From: Kaistella treverensis
GTDB lineage: Bacteria; Bacteroidota; Bacteroidia; Flavobacteriales; Weeksellaceae
DNA: 64,000 nucleotides
Direction of reading: 5' to 3'
Assembly: GCF_900114045.1 (NCBI RefSeq)
Contig: NZ_FORQ01000004.1
Coordinates: forward strand, 1 to 64,000
Shown here: positions 25,504 to 35,125 of the stretch, one piece after another
Numbering within the stretch: the first letter of the stretch is position 1
How the letters are laid out: each line of letters begins with the position of its first letter
Translations under genes and position numbers: made by a program
Notes under the pieces: generated by a model
What the model was told of the DNA's origin: nothing
The model's input: only the letters and a program-made list of their open reading frames with translations
The model's database searches: none

Positions 25504-26316
25504 ATGAACTTACTCAATATATTAGATAAATTATCAGACGATCAATTTTTCACTAAAATGACCTCGAGGTCAGAAGGTCTTTTAGATATCGCCAATTTCG
25601 GACGAAAAACCGCAATAGCGAGTATTCCTTTAGGATTAGGCTCTTTTATGGCGACGGATGCTAAAGCAGCAACTACCACGGTAGCAAGCACATCTTCGGC
25701 AGCTTCCGCTTTAACCGACGCGTTACAACTGGCGCTTGTTTTAGAATATCTGGAAGATGAATATTACAGAACCGGCTTAGCAAGTACAGGATTAATTCCG
25801 ACAGCTGATCGTGTAGTTTTTCAGCAAATAAGCAAACACGAAACAGCGCATGTCGCGTTTTTAAAAGCTGCCATTTCTTCACTCGGAACAACACCGGGCG
25901 CAAAACCAAAATTCGATTTTACCGCGGGCGGAAATTTCCAACCGTTTACGGATTATAAGACATTTATGATTTTGGCGCAGGCTTTTGAAGATACGGGAGT
26001 TCGTGCTTATAAAGGTCAGGCGGGAAATGTTGCATCAAATAAAGCAATTTTGCAGGCAGCGTTGCAAATCCATTCCGTTGAAGCAAGACACGCGTCACAA
26101 GTTCGCAGAATGCGGATGAACAAAGGCTGGATAGAACTGAAAGACGGCGGAAATATGCCGGCAGCCACAGATGCTGTTTATGCAGGCGAAGAAAATGTCA
26201 TCCAGGCTGGTTATAATACTTCGACGAAATTTGGCGCGGCGGCAGGTTCGGCATCGTTCGATGAAACTTTAAGCGGAAGCGATTCAGCAGCAATTGCGGG
26301 ATTATTCATCGCTTAA
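25504..26316 (+). CDS. Second ferritin-like (Ferritin_2) exported protein
   Basis: This 270-residue paralogue of the upstream protein carries the same helix motifs: LVLEYLEDEYY, KHETAHVAFL, AFEDTGVRAY and SVEARHASQVRR. The N-terminus is unusual: about 35 polar residues precede FGRKTAIASIPLGLGSF and an Ala-rich ATDAKAA site, which may be a long or atypical export signal (GRK in place of RR). It has no lipobox Cys. A likely model is a soluble periplasmic partner of the lipid-anchored protein; this is inference. Two terminators follow. Confidence 0.78.
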   Translation: MNLLNILDKLSDDQFFTKMTSRSEGLLDIANFGRKTAIASIPLGLGSFMATDAKAATTTVASTSSAASALTDALQLALVLEYLEDEYYRTGLASTGLIPTADRVVFQQISKHETAHVAFLKAAISSLGTTPGAKPKFDFTAGGNFQPFTDYKTFMILAQAFEDTGVRAYKGQAGNVASNKAILQAALQIHSVEARHASQVRRMRMNKGWIELKDGGNMPAATDAVYAGEENVIQAGYNTSTKFGAAAGSASFDETLSGSDSAAIAGLFIA

Positions 26317-26354
26317 GCAGCAAATAAATTTTTCTCATTCTATATATTTTGGTT

Positions 26355-26388
26355 AGGAAGACTTTGATTTTATCAAAGTCTTCCTGCA
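26355..26388 (+). terminator. Terminator of the ferritin-like operon
   Basis: AGGAAGACTTTGA (26355-26367) pairs with TCAAAGTCTTCCT (26373-26385): a 13-bp stem with a 5-base loop. The tail is GC then A-rich, so it may act mainly as an mRNA 3' stabiliser, with the next hairpin as the real terminator. Confidence 0.65.
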
Positions 26389-26390
26389 AA

Positions 26391-26419
26391 AAAAAACCGC
26401 CTTATTTGGCGGTTTTTTT
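26391..26419. terminator. Bidirectional terminator
   Basis: AAAAAACCGCC (26391-26401) pairs with GGCGGTTTTTT (26408-26418). It serves both the ferritin-like operon and the convergent ABC-F gene. Confidence 0.9.
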
Positions 26420-26439
26420 CATTTTGTAAAAGCGGTTGG

Positions 26440-28182
<1,743 letters not shown>

Positions 28183-28233
28183 TTAAAATTTTATAAAATT
28201 TAACGAAAAATTAAAAATGAAAAAATCATCAAA

Positions 28234-28692
28234 ATGAAAATTGAAAAATCGATCGCTATTTACAATAAAAGAGCCCGCTTCGAATTTGAGATTTTTGATG
28301 AAATCGAAGCAGGCATGGTACTTACGGGCACCGAAATAAAATCTTTACGCTCTTCACGAGCGAGTATTACCGAGTCCTTTTGCCAGTTTATTGACGGTGA
28401 ATTGTACATCATAAATATGACGATTGACGAGTATAAATTGGGAACATATTACAACCACAAAACAAAAAGGGAACGGAAGTTGCTGTTGCACAAACGAGAA
28501 TTACAGAAGCTGGAAAAGAAGCTAAAGGATGTTGGAAATACCATTATTCCTTTAAAACTTTATATCAATGATAAGGGGAAAGCCAAAGTTCTTATCGCCC
28601 TTGGCCGCGGTAAAAAACTCTATGATAAACGCGAAAGCATAAAAGATAGAGAAAACCGAAGAAATTTAGACAGATTATTAAAGAAAAGTTAA
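28234..28692 (+). CDS. smpB: SsrA-binding protein SmpB
   Basis: This 152-residue protein has the SmpB OB-barrel motifs YNKRARFEFEI, GMVLTGTEIKSLR and YINDKGKAKVLIALGRGKKLYDKR, with a basic C-terminal tail (ENRRNLDRLLKKS) that enters the ribosomal decoding site. It delivers tmRNA to stalled ribosomes. It is divergent from the ABC-F gene, so two translation-rescue-related functions share an intergenic region of about 170 bases. The tmRNA gene itself is not seen in this window. Confidence 0.96.
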   Translation: MKIEKSIAIYNKRARFEFEIFDEIEAGMVLTGTEIKSLRSSRASITESFCQFIDGELYIINMTIDEYKLGTYYNHKTKRERKLLLHKRELQKLEKKLKDVGNTIIPLKLYINDKGKAKVLIALGRGKKLYDKRESIKDRENRRNLDRLLKKS

Positions 28693-28709
28693 ATAAAGCC
28701 TACAAATCT

Positions 28710-28740
28710 TTGTTTATAAAGAAAATTTATATTTATTTTG
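28710..28740 (+). promoter_or_regulatory. Putative promoter of the OmpA-family gene
   Basis: TTG at 28710-28712 is about 20 bases before TTATTTTG (28733-28740), one mismatch from TANNTTTG. The ATG is at 28770. Confidence 0.4.
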
Positions 28741-28769
28741 CATTATCAATTATTTAATCATTTAATTCT

Positions 28770-30179
28770 ATGAAAAATCTAAAATTAGGAATTTCAGCAT
28801 TGGCACTAACTGTTGCCTCTACTGTGTTCGCTCAGACTACCAACAACCCGTGGTTAATCGGAGTTGGTGCTCATGGGGTAAACCACGCTGCGGCTGGAGG
28901 AAAAGTTGGAGATGTTGTCTCAACTGCTTTCGGTGGTGGAGATCAAGGTCAGTTGTACAATATCAACAATTTTACAATTACACCTCCACTTTCCAAGTTA
29001 ACTGTTGCTAGAAACCTGAACCAATACTTGGTTCTTGATTGGCAAACTTCTGTTGGAAATATTGACAATACGAGAATTGGTATGGGAAAAGAATTTTTCC
29101 TAATGACTGGTCTTGGTTTGCAATTCAAATTCAACGGACTTTGGGACGAAGAATCTTGGTTTGACCCATATTTAAGAGTTGGTGCTAACTATTTGAGACA
29201 CGACTACTCAGGAGCTATGAACGCTGTTGACGAAGACGGTCAAAACATTGGAGCGAACCACTTTGCTTTAGCAACTGGTTTAGGATCTAACTTCTGGATC
29301 ACTAAAGGTTTCGGTATTGGTGTTCAGGGTGATTACGTTTCTACTCCAGGAGACAAATCTACTGTAGCTAACTTCTTCCAGGCATCTGCTTCATTATTGT
29401 TCAGATTCGGAAACATGGATAGAGATAAAGACGGAATTTTAGATAAAGATGACAGATGTCCTGATACACCAGGTTTAGCTGAATTCCAAGGTTGTCCAGA
29501 TACTGATGGTGACGGAGTTCCAGATATCGACGATCAATGTCCAGATGTTGCAGGACCAGTTGAAAACAACGGTTGTCCTTGGCCAGATACTGACGGTGAT
29601 GGTGTAGTTGATAAAGATGATGCTTGTCCAGAAGTTGCTGGTCCAGCTGAAAACAACGGATGTCCTTGGCCAGATACTGATGGCGACGGAGTGTTAGATA
29701 AAGATGACGCTTGTCCTACAGTTCCAGGTCTTGCACAATATAACGGTTGTCCAAAACCAAAATCAGTTACTGCTTCTGAAGTAGAAGGAGAATTGAAAAA
29801 CATCTATTTCGATTTCGATAAAGCTACAATTAAAGCTGAGTCAGGTCCAAGATTAGATGCTGCTGCAACCCTTATCAAAACTGACGGTGGTAACTATTTA
29901 CTAGAAGGTCAAACTGATAAAAAAGGTGCTGAAGCTTATAACCTTTCATTGTCAAGAAGAAGAGCTGCTGCTGTAGTATCTGCTTTAGACAGCAGAGGTG
30001 TAGAAGCAAACGCTCTTAAATCAATTGGTGTTGGTGAAGCTAAAGCTGTAGTTCCTGAAACTGCTTCTAACGAAGAAAGACAACAAGACAGAAAAGTTGT
30101 TGTTAGAGCAATCGAAGATGCTGCAGAATGGGCTACTTACCAAAAATCTGATGTACCAGCTGCAAAAAAGAAAAAATAA
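28770..30179 (+). CDS. OmpA family major outer membrane protein with thrombospondin type 3 repeats
   Basis: This 469-residue protein has a signal peptide (about 1-21), an N-terminal 8-strand-type barrel (about 25-215), and calcium-binding thrombospondin type 3 repeats (about 217-330; D-x-D-x-D-G patterns such as DTDGDGV). The C-terminal OmpA domain (about 345-455) has NIYFDFDKATI and LSRRRAAAV for peptidoglycan binding. Two consecutive 29-residue repeat units (VAGPxENNGCPWPDTDGDG...) are nearly identical. Codon use is more uniform than in neighbours (GGT, GCT, AGA preferred), which suggests very high expression. It tethers the outer membrane to the wall. Confidence 0.93.
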   Translation: MKNLKLGISALALTVASTVFAQTTNNPWLIGVGAHGVNHAAAGGKVGDVVSTAFGGGDQGQLYNINNFTITPPLSKLTVARNLNQYLVLDWQTSVGNIDNTRIGMGKEFFLMTGLGLQFKFNGLWDEESWFDPYLRVGANYLRHDYSGAMNAVDEDGQNIGANHFALATGLGSNFWITKGFGIGVQGDYVSTPGDKSTVANFFQASASLLFRFGNMDRDKDGILDKDDRCPDTPGLAEFQGCPDTDGDGVPDIDDQCPDVAGPVENNGCPWPDTDGDGVVDKDDACPEVAGPAENNGCPWPDTDGDGVLDKDDACPTVPGLAQYNGCPKPKSVTASEVEGELKNIYFDFDKATIKAESGPRLDAAATLIKTDGGNYLLEGQTDKKGAEAYNLSLSRRRAAAVVSALDSRGVEANALKSIGVGEAKAVVPETASNEERQQDRKVVVRAIEDAAEWATYQKSDVPAAKKKK

Positions 30180-30202
30180 TCAATTATTTTTCTAAATAAA
30201 TG

Positions 30203-30229
30203 ACGCTCCCTTCAAAGGGAGCGTTTTTT
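30203..30229 (+). terminator. Terminator of the OmpA-family gene
   Basis: ACGCTCCCT pairs with AGGGAGCGT around a 4-base loop and is followed by T6. Confidence 0.9.
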
Positions 30230-30244
30230 ATTGCCATATTTTAT

Positions 30245-30252
30245 TATTTTTG
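30245..30252 (+). promoter_or_regulatory. Putative -7 element of yebC
   Basis: TATTTTTG lies 22 bases before the yebC ATG (30275), downstream of the preceding terminator. Confidence 0.5.
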
Positions 30253-30274
30253 CACACACAAAATAAACATTACG

Positions 30275-31015
30275 ATGGGACGCGCATTCGAATACAGAAA
30301 AGCTTCAAAAATGGCCCGCTGGGACAAGATGGCCAAAACGTTTTCAAAGATCGGGAAAGATATCGCTCTGGCGGTAAAAGCCGGCGGTCCGGATCCTGAC
30401 TCCAATCCAGCATTACGACGTTGCATCCAGAATGCGAAAGGCGCCAATATGCCCAAGGATAACGTTGAACGCGCCATTAAAAAAGCCAGCGGTGCAGATG
30501 CTGAGAGCTATGAAGAAATTACATACGAAGGTTACGGCCAGGGTGGTGTAGCTTTTTTTGTAGAATGTACCACCAACAACCCAACGCGCACCGTAGCAAA
30601 CGTACGTGCCGTCTTCAATAAGTTTGATGGAAATCTCGGTAAAAACGGTGAACTCGCTTTTATTTTCGACAGAAAAGGTGTTTTTTCTCTGGACCGTTCA
30701 CAAATTAAAACCGAGTGGGATGATTTCGAGATGGAAATGATTGACGGCGGTGCCGAAGAAATTGATCACGACGATGAAGAAGTTTTTATCACCACCGCTT
30801 TTGAAGATTTTGGTACACTTTCACACAAACTTCATGAGCTCGGAATTGAACCGAAAAGCGCCGAAGTTCAGCGAATCCCGAATAATACCAAAGAAGTATC
30901 TGAAGAGCAGTTTAAAATAAATATGAAAATGCTGGAGCGTTTCGAGGAAGATGATGACGTACAGAACGTTTACCACAATATGGAAATCACCGATGAGTTG
31001 ATGGCTTCCATTTAA
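30275..31015 (+). CDS. yebC: YebC/PmpR family protein (TACO1 type)
   Basis: This 246-residue protein begins MGRAFEYRKASKMARWDKMAKTF, a Bacteroidota variant of the family start (normally AGHSKWANIKHRK). It has AVKAGGPDPDSNPALRRCIQNAKGANMPKDNVERAIKK and TYEGYGQGGVAFFVE, all diagnostic. Proteins of this family act as transcription regulators and as translation factors that help ribosomes at difficult motifs. Start 30275 is chosen because the longer frame (30200) runs through the upstream terminator and promoter. Confidence 0.95.
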   Translation: MGRAFEYRKASKMARWDKMAKTFSKIGKDIALAVKAGGPDPDSNPALRRCIQNAKGANMPKDNVERAIKKASGADAESYEEITYEGYGQGGVAFFVECTTNNPTRTVANVRAVFNKFDGNLGKNGELAFIFDRKGVFSLDRSQIKTEWDDFEMEMIDGGAEEIDHDDEEVFITTAFEDFGTLSHKLHELGIEPKSAEVQRIPNNTKEVSEEQFKINMKMLERFEEDDDVQNVYHNMEITDELMASI

Positions 31016-31048
31016 GCTATACTCATCAGTTTAGAAATTCAAAAAAAA

Positions 31049-31144
31049 GCCACTTTTAACGGCAAATTTTTTATAATTAAAAGACCAAAACAAACTAATG
31101 TTTTGGTCTTTATTTTTTTTAGGTGCTAAAAGCAGGTTTTTTTT
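31049..31144 (+). repeat. Duplicated terminator module, copy 1
   Basis: It consists of an AT30-like block (GCCACTTTTAACGGCAAAT), a terminator hairpin, and a second AT30-like block (GGTGCTAAAAGCAGG plus T8). Copy 2 at 31197-31287 repeats the same three parts in the same order and orientation with about 85% identity by eye. Between the copies lie about 50 unrelated bases. Confidence 0.8.
31081..31118 (+). terminator. Terminator of yebC
   Basis: AAGACCAAAAC (31081-31091) pairs with GTTTTGGTCTT (31100-31110), then TA and T8. Confidence 0.9.
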
Positions 31145-31196
31145 AATTCTAGCTATAAAAGCTGCGGCAGGCGTTCTTCATCAAAATCAAAATAAA

Positions 31197-31287
31197 GCCG
31201 CTTTAAACGGCAAATTTTTATAATCAAAAAGACCAAAACAAATTGATGTTTTGGTCTTTATTTTTCGGTGCTAAATGCTGCTTTTAT
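31197..31287 (+). repeat. Duplicated terminator module, copy 2
   Basis: It has the same order as copy 1: GCCGCTTTAAACGGCAAAT, hairpin, then GGTGCTAAATGCTGC. It lies next to the 3' end of the convergent hydrolase gene. Confidence 0.8.
31228..31266. terminator. Second copy of the yebC-type terminator, bidirectional
   Basis: AAAGACCAAAAC (31228-31239) pairs with GTTTTGGTCTTT (31248-31259) and is flanked by an A-run and a T-run, so it can also end the leftward hydrolase transcript. The stem is identical to that at 31081-31110; the loop differs. Confidence 0.85.
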
Positions 31288-33140
31288 TTTAAAATACCCA
31301 CTTCCAGCGAGCTGTCGCCAAATATTTTAATGAAAGCTTTGGTGTAATCTTCCTTGCTTGCGAAATTAGGGTTATCTAAAAATTTCTGTGGATTCACCGC
31401 AAATAACGGGAACCAAGTACTTGAAATCTGAATTTGAATACGGTGTCCTTTTTTAAAGGTGTGCAAAACATCCTGCAGTTTCACATCAACCGAAGTGTTT
31501 TGGTTTGGTACCATAGCTTCAGGTTTTTCACGGGAGTTTCTAAATCTCGCCGGCATAATTTCGCTTCTCACCATTTGATGATAATTGCCGTAAACAACAC
31601 CGTCTTTTTTCTGCGCCGGAACAAAATCCGGTGGATAAACATCGATTAATTTTACAGCGAAATCCGCGTCCGTGGAAGTGGAAGCCACTTTTAGTTTAGC
31701 TAAAATTTCTCCCGCGAAAGTCATGTCTTCAGTTAGAACATCGGTGGTGAAAGTCAGTACGTCTGGCCTGCCGACCGCGAAACGCTGGTCTTCACTCATA
31801 TAATTTCTGGGCGTAAAACCGTTGAAATCTTTCAGATTTTCAGAGCTGATCACCGGATTATTCGGGTCGCTGAAATATTCCGAAACACTTGCAGAAGCTT
31901 TATCTCTCAACGTTCCATCAGCAAGATACAACTGTATTTTCTGTACATTTTTCGGCGGATAAGCGGCAAATTCTTTCCATTCCATTTTACCGGTATCAAA
32001 TAAAGCTGCTTCCGGTAAACCTGCGTCAGTTTTAGAATTTTCCTTCAAATAGTGGCGAAAAAATGGCGTTTCCAAATTTCTTTGATAATAAGTTGCGATG
32101 CTGTCGCCGAAGTAAATTTCGTTATGAAAATGCTTTCCGGTTTCACGAGCCCATGCACCATGGGAAAACGGTCCCATTACTAACGTGTTTTTAGCTTTGG
32201 GGCTGGTTTTTTCAATGGTTTTGTAAATATTCAGCGGACCGGCTAAATCTTCAGCATCAAACCAACCACCGACGGTCATCACCGCGTGTGTCACATTTTT
32301 CAGGTGTGGTAATAAACTTCTCTTTTGCCAGAATTCATCATAATTCGGGTGGTTCATAATTTCAGTCATGAAGAAATTATTTTTGTAATATTTCTCATAA
32401 CCGTCTTTTAAAGTTCCCATGTCACGGTAAAACTGCAAACCGTCTTCAGAAGTCTGTTTTACGAAAGTATCCATATACCACGCTTTATCTTCGGGTTTTG
32501 TTTTCTGAATGCCGAAAACCGGAAAAGTGCGGAAATAACCCAACATAAATTTTCCGTTGTGCAGAAAGTCGTCATTCCAGAAATCGGAAATCGGTGCCTG
32601 CGGCGAAGAGGCAACCAGCGCGGGGTGATCAGATAAAATTCCAGCTGCAGTATAAAATCCTGGATAAGAAGTTCCGTATTGCCCAACTTTACCGTTATTG
32701 TTCGGAAAGTTTTTCAGCAACCACTCGATGGTGTCGTAAGTGTCGGTGCTTTCATCAACATCTTTTTTGGTTTTATGGTCCACCTGCGGTGTCATGTTGG
32801 TGAAGGTTCCTTCGCTCATGTATCGCCCGCGAACATCCTGATACACAAAGATGTACTTATCTTTCATCAGGTATTGGTTCGGGCCGAGACCGCTGCGGTA
32901 TTCGTTTTCACCGTACGGCGCTACGCTGTAACACGTGCGCTGCATCAGGAACGGATATTTGTTGTTTTTGGAAATATCTTTTGGGACGTAAACCGAAGTA
33001 AAAAGTTTTATACCGTCGCGCATCGGAATGTAAACTTCTTTTTTGGTGTAATTTTCTTTAATAAAAGTATTGTCGGGCCGTTTTTGAGAAAAGGCCGTCA
33101 CAAAATAAAAAGCCAGTAAAATCTGGAATATTTTTTTCAT
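31284..33140 (-). CDS. Exported CocE/NonD family alpha/beta hydrolase
   Basis: This 618-residue protein has a signal peptide (about 1-18, ending AFSQ). It belongs to the CocE/NonD (X-Pro dipeptidyl-peptidase S15-like) family that includes glutaryl-7-ACA acylases. The N-terminal hydrolase domain has YVPMRDGIKLFTSVYVP-like sequence, DVRGRYMSEG and the nucleophile elbow GTSYPG. Then come GGWFD (acid region) and GPFSHGAW (catalytic His). A jelly-roll C-domain ends the protein. The likely activity is hydrolysis of peptides or acyl amides in the periplasm. Start 33140 is chosen to place the signal peptide at the N-terminus. Confidence 0.87.
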   Translation of the reverse strand: MKKIFQILLAFYFVTAFSQKRPDNTFIKENYTKKEVYIPMRDGIKLFTSVYVPKDISKNNKYPFLMQRTCYSVAPYGENEYRSGLGPNQYLMKDKYIFVYQDVRGRYMSEGTFTNMTPQVDHKTKKDVDESTDTYDTIEWLLKNFPNNNGKVGQYGTSYPGFYTAAGILSDHPALVASSPQAPISDFWNDDFLHNGKFMLGYFRTFPVFGIQKTKPEDKAWYMDTFVKQTSEDGLQFYRDMGTLKDGYEKYYKNNFFMTEIMNHPNYDEFWQKRSLLPHLKNVTHAVMTVGGWFDAEDLAGPLNIYKTIEKTSPKAKNTLVMGPFSHGAWARETGKHFHNEIYFGDSIATYYQRNLETPFFRHYLKENSKTDAGLPEAALFDTGKMEWKEFAAYPPKNVQKIQLYLADGTLRDKASASVSEYFSDPNNPVISSENLKDFNGFTPRNYMSEDQRFAVGRPDVLTFTTDVLTEDMTFAGEILAKLKVASTSTDADFAVKLIDVYPPDFVPAQKKDGVVYGNYHQMVRSEIMPARFRNSREKPEAMVPNQNTSVDVKLQDVLHTFKKGHRIQIQISSTWFPLFAVNPQKFLDNPNFASKEDYTKAFIKIFGDSSLEVGILK

Positions 33141-33200
33141 AGAATTTATTTTGAACGAATTTAGCAAAAAATCCGAGAAATTCTCACCAATTTATACCGA

Positions 33201-33815
33201 ATGGAATTATTTGAACATCAGCCCGATCCGCACGCCAATTTATTGCCATACGACGGAACCGTGAATTATTACGGTAAAATTTTATCCGCCGAAGAAGCCA
33301 CAAATTTTTTCGAAAAATTAATGCAAAACGGCGCCTGGAAAAATGATGAGGTGATGATGTTCGGTAAACACATAGTCACCAGCCGAAAAATAGCATGGTA
33401 CGCCGATGCCGAAATGGATTATACTTATTCTCAAATTAAAAAAACCGCTACCGTTTGGTTGCCGGAACTTTTAGAGCTGAAAAATAAGGTTGAAGAGCTT
33501 ACCGGTGAAAATTTCAATTCCTGCCTTTTGAACTTATACCACGACGGTAGCGAAGGACTGGGCTATCACAGCGATTCCGAAGGCGACATTACAAAAAACA
33601 GCGCGATTGCTTCCTTAAGTTTAGGTGCTGCGCGCAAGTTTGTTTTCAAGCATAAAACCACGAAAGAGCGGCTGGAATTTATTCTGGAAAACGGCAGTTT
33701 ACTGCTGATGAAAGGTGAAACCCAAAGACATTGGCTACACAGTTTGCCACCATCAAAAAAGATTCATTCGCCACGCATAAATTTAACTTTCCGCTCGCGA
33801 AACCCTACCAATTAA
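33201..33815 (+). CDS. AlkB-like 2-oxoglutarate/Fe(II) dioxygenase
   Basis: This 204-residue protein matches the AlkB family (ALKBH2/3-like): NLYHDGSEGLGYHSDSEGD holds the iron ligands His123 and Asp125, the third ligand is probably His180 in HWLHSLPPSKK, and PRINLTFR supplies the 2-oxoglutarate Arg. It would repair alkylated bases (1-methyladenine, 3-methylcytosine) by oxidative demethylation. It is divergent from the hydrolase gene with only 60 bases between. No adaptive-response genes (ada, alkA) are adjacent. Confidence 0.9.
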   Translation: MELFEHQPDPHANLLPYDGTVNYYGKILSAEEATNFFEKLMQNGAWKNDEVMMFGKHIVTSRKIAWYADAEMDYTYSQIKKTATVWLPELLELKNKVEELTGENFNSCLLNLYHDGSEGLGYHSDSEGDITKNSAIASLSLGAARKFVFKHKTTKERLEFILENGSLLLMKGETQRHWLHSLPPSKKIHSPRINLTFRSRNPTN

Positions 33816-33927
33816 AAACATAAAAATTGGTCAAAATAGCACCGTAAATTTATCAATTTCGAAAATAATTCCTTAAACTTTAAGAAAATTTTATAATACT
33901 TTAAGGATTTAAAGGCTTATTAATTGT

Positions 33928-33935
33928 TAAATTTG
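33928..33935 (+). promoter_or_regulatory. Putative -7 element of the BON operon
   Basis: TAAATTTG lies 31 bases before the BON lipoprotein ATG (33967). Confidence 0.45.
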
Positions 33936-33966
33936 AGAATAATTATTAACGTTAAACATTAAAACT

Positions 33967-34455
33967 ATGAAAAAGACACTTGCTCTTGCCGCTTTGGCGC
34001 TTACGATTTCTATGGGTTCTGTTTCCTGCGAAAAGAAAGTAACCGACGCTGAACTTCAGACTCAGGCGACCACTGTAGTGACTTCTAACCCCAACGCTTC
34101 TGTGGAAGTTAAGGACGGTACCGCACATTTAAGCGGAACTTTCGAAGATCAGGCATCCAAAGACAATATGATCGCTTCGCTTAAAGCCATTCCAGGTATT
34201 AAAGATGTAATGGATATGTCCACCGTTGCCGCAACGCCACCACCGCCAGTCGTAGATACCGTCAGCGCCGTTGACCCGATGGTGAAACAGAAAGTTGATG
34301 ACGCGCTGAAAGATTTCCCTTCCGTAAAAGCTGAAGTGGTGAACGGCGAACTTACCTTGACCGGAAATGTTTCTCCGGCACAAGCACGAAAGATTAAGGA
34401 ATCTGTAGATGCACTACAGGCCGGCAAAATAAACTATAACTATACAGTAAAATAG
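33967..34455 (+). CDS. BON-domain lipoprotein
   Basis: This 162-residue protein has a lipoprotein signal with lipobox GSVSC (Cys about residue 21). Two BON domains follow (about 30-82 and 100-160; GTAHLSGTF...ASLKAIPGIKDV and GELTLTGNVSPAQARKIKESV), joined by a short Pro-rich linker (ATPPPPVVD). BON domains bind phospholipids and are found in OsmY and related envelope-stress proteins. The next gene starts six bases later, encoding a BON-like plus SH3 protein without a signal. Confidence 0.85.
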   Translation: MKKTLALAALALTISMGSVSCEKKVTDAELQTQATTVVTSNPNASVEVKDGTAHLSGTFEDQASKDNMIASLKAIPGIKDVMDMSTVAATPPPPVVDTVSAVDPMVKQKVDDALKDFPSVKAEVVNGELTLTGNVSPAQARKIKESVDALQAGKINYNYTVK

Positions 34456-34460
34456 AGATT

Positions 34461-34880
34461 ATGAGTACATTACAGGATAAATACGCCAGTGTAATAGCGG
34501 CTGCGCAAAATGCAGGAATTTCCCATTTGCGCGTGGCGGAACAGAACGGCATTCTTTACGTTTCCGGCTACGCGGCCAACAGCGCCGCAAAAGATGCAGT
34601 ATGGAACGCTTTGGGCACCATCGATTCGAACTATTCAGCCTCAGACATTAATTTAGATGTTCAGGTCAATGGCTTGGCTTCCGGCTCCACGTTAACGGTC
34701 AATACCGAGTCTTCTAATTTGAATATTCGTCAGCAACCATCCACCGACGCTGCGGTAATCGGCAAAGCCGCCAAAGGTGAAACCGTAACTTTAGTAGAAC
34801 AGACTTCCGATGAATGGTGGAAAGTTCGCACTTCCGATGGTGAAGAAGGTTACGCCTACGCACGCTATCTGCATTCTTAA
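34461..34880 (+). CDS. BON-like plus bacterial SH3 domain protein
   Basis: This 139-residue protein has an N-terminal BON/LysM-associated-type half (about 5-72; NGILYVSGYAANSAAKDAVW) and a C-terminal SH3b domain (about 78-139; LNIRQQPSTDAAVIGKAAKGE...WWKVRTSDGEEGYAYARYL). No signal peptide or membrane segment is visible, which is odd because SH3b domains usually act on the cell wall and its operon partner is a lipoprotein. It may be cytoplasmic, or exported by an unrecognised route. Only 5 bases separate the two genes. Confidence 0.75.
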   Translation: MSTLQDKYASVIAAAQNAGISHLRVAEQNGILYVSGYAANSAAKDAVWNALGTIDSNYSASDINLDVQVNGLASGSTLTVNTESSNLNIRQQPSTDAAVIGKAAKGETVTLVEQTSDEWWKVRTSDGEEGYAYARYLHS

Positions 34881-34898
34881 AAGATTTTTGCAAAAAGA

Positions 34899-34930
34899 AA
34901 AATTCCCTGTTTTAACAGGGAATTTTTTTT
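34899..34930 (+). terminator. Terminator of the BON operon
   Basis: AAATTCCCTGTT pairs with AACAGGGAATTT, followed by a T8 run. Confidence 0.9.
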
Positions 34931-35066
34931 GGGCCATCCCGCCAGAAAATTCGCCCATGCTTTTCCTCACCAAATTTTCTGCCGGGACCGCGCTTTCCGT
35001 TCAATCTTTTGCCGCGGCTGCGCCGCGGCAAAAGGATTTCCACTTCAATCGCTTGTCCACGCAGAA
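34931..35066 (+). repeat. Structured intergenic repeat with variable hairpin, copy 2
   Basis: The first stem is CCCGCCAGAAAATT (34938-34951) with AATTTTCTGCCGGG (34973-34986), one mismatch. Next come the conserved flank CGCTTTCCGTTCAATC, a hairpin TTTTGCCGCGGC-TGC-GCCGCGGCAAAA (35007-35033), and the flank GGATTTCCACTTCAATCG. The ATC...GGAT base of the hairpin, with its bulged G, is shared with copy 1 at 484-552. It is markedly GC-richer than its surroundings. Confidence 0.7.
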
Positions 35067-35093
35067 ATAACCCCAATTTTTGGCAAAAAAACA

Positions 35094-35101
35094 TATATTT
35101 G
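35094..35101 (+). promoter_or_regulatory. Putative -7 element of the symporter gene
   Basis: TATATTTG lies 24 bases before the ATG (35126), just after the structured repeat. Confidence 0.5.
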
Positions 35102-35125
35102 TATTCTTACATTTAATAACTCCTT

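Noticed and set aside
24757-26316. A possible phage- or island-borne origin of the ferritin-like pair
   Set aside because: Base composition matches the neighbours and there are no integrase, tRNA junction or direct-repeat signs.
29534-29803. Antisense open frame across the thrombospondin type 3 repeats
   Set aside because: It is a shadow of the repetitive sense codons (PSVSGQG-type repeats) with no start context or independent features.
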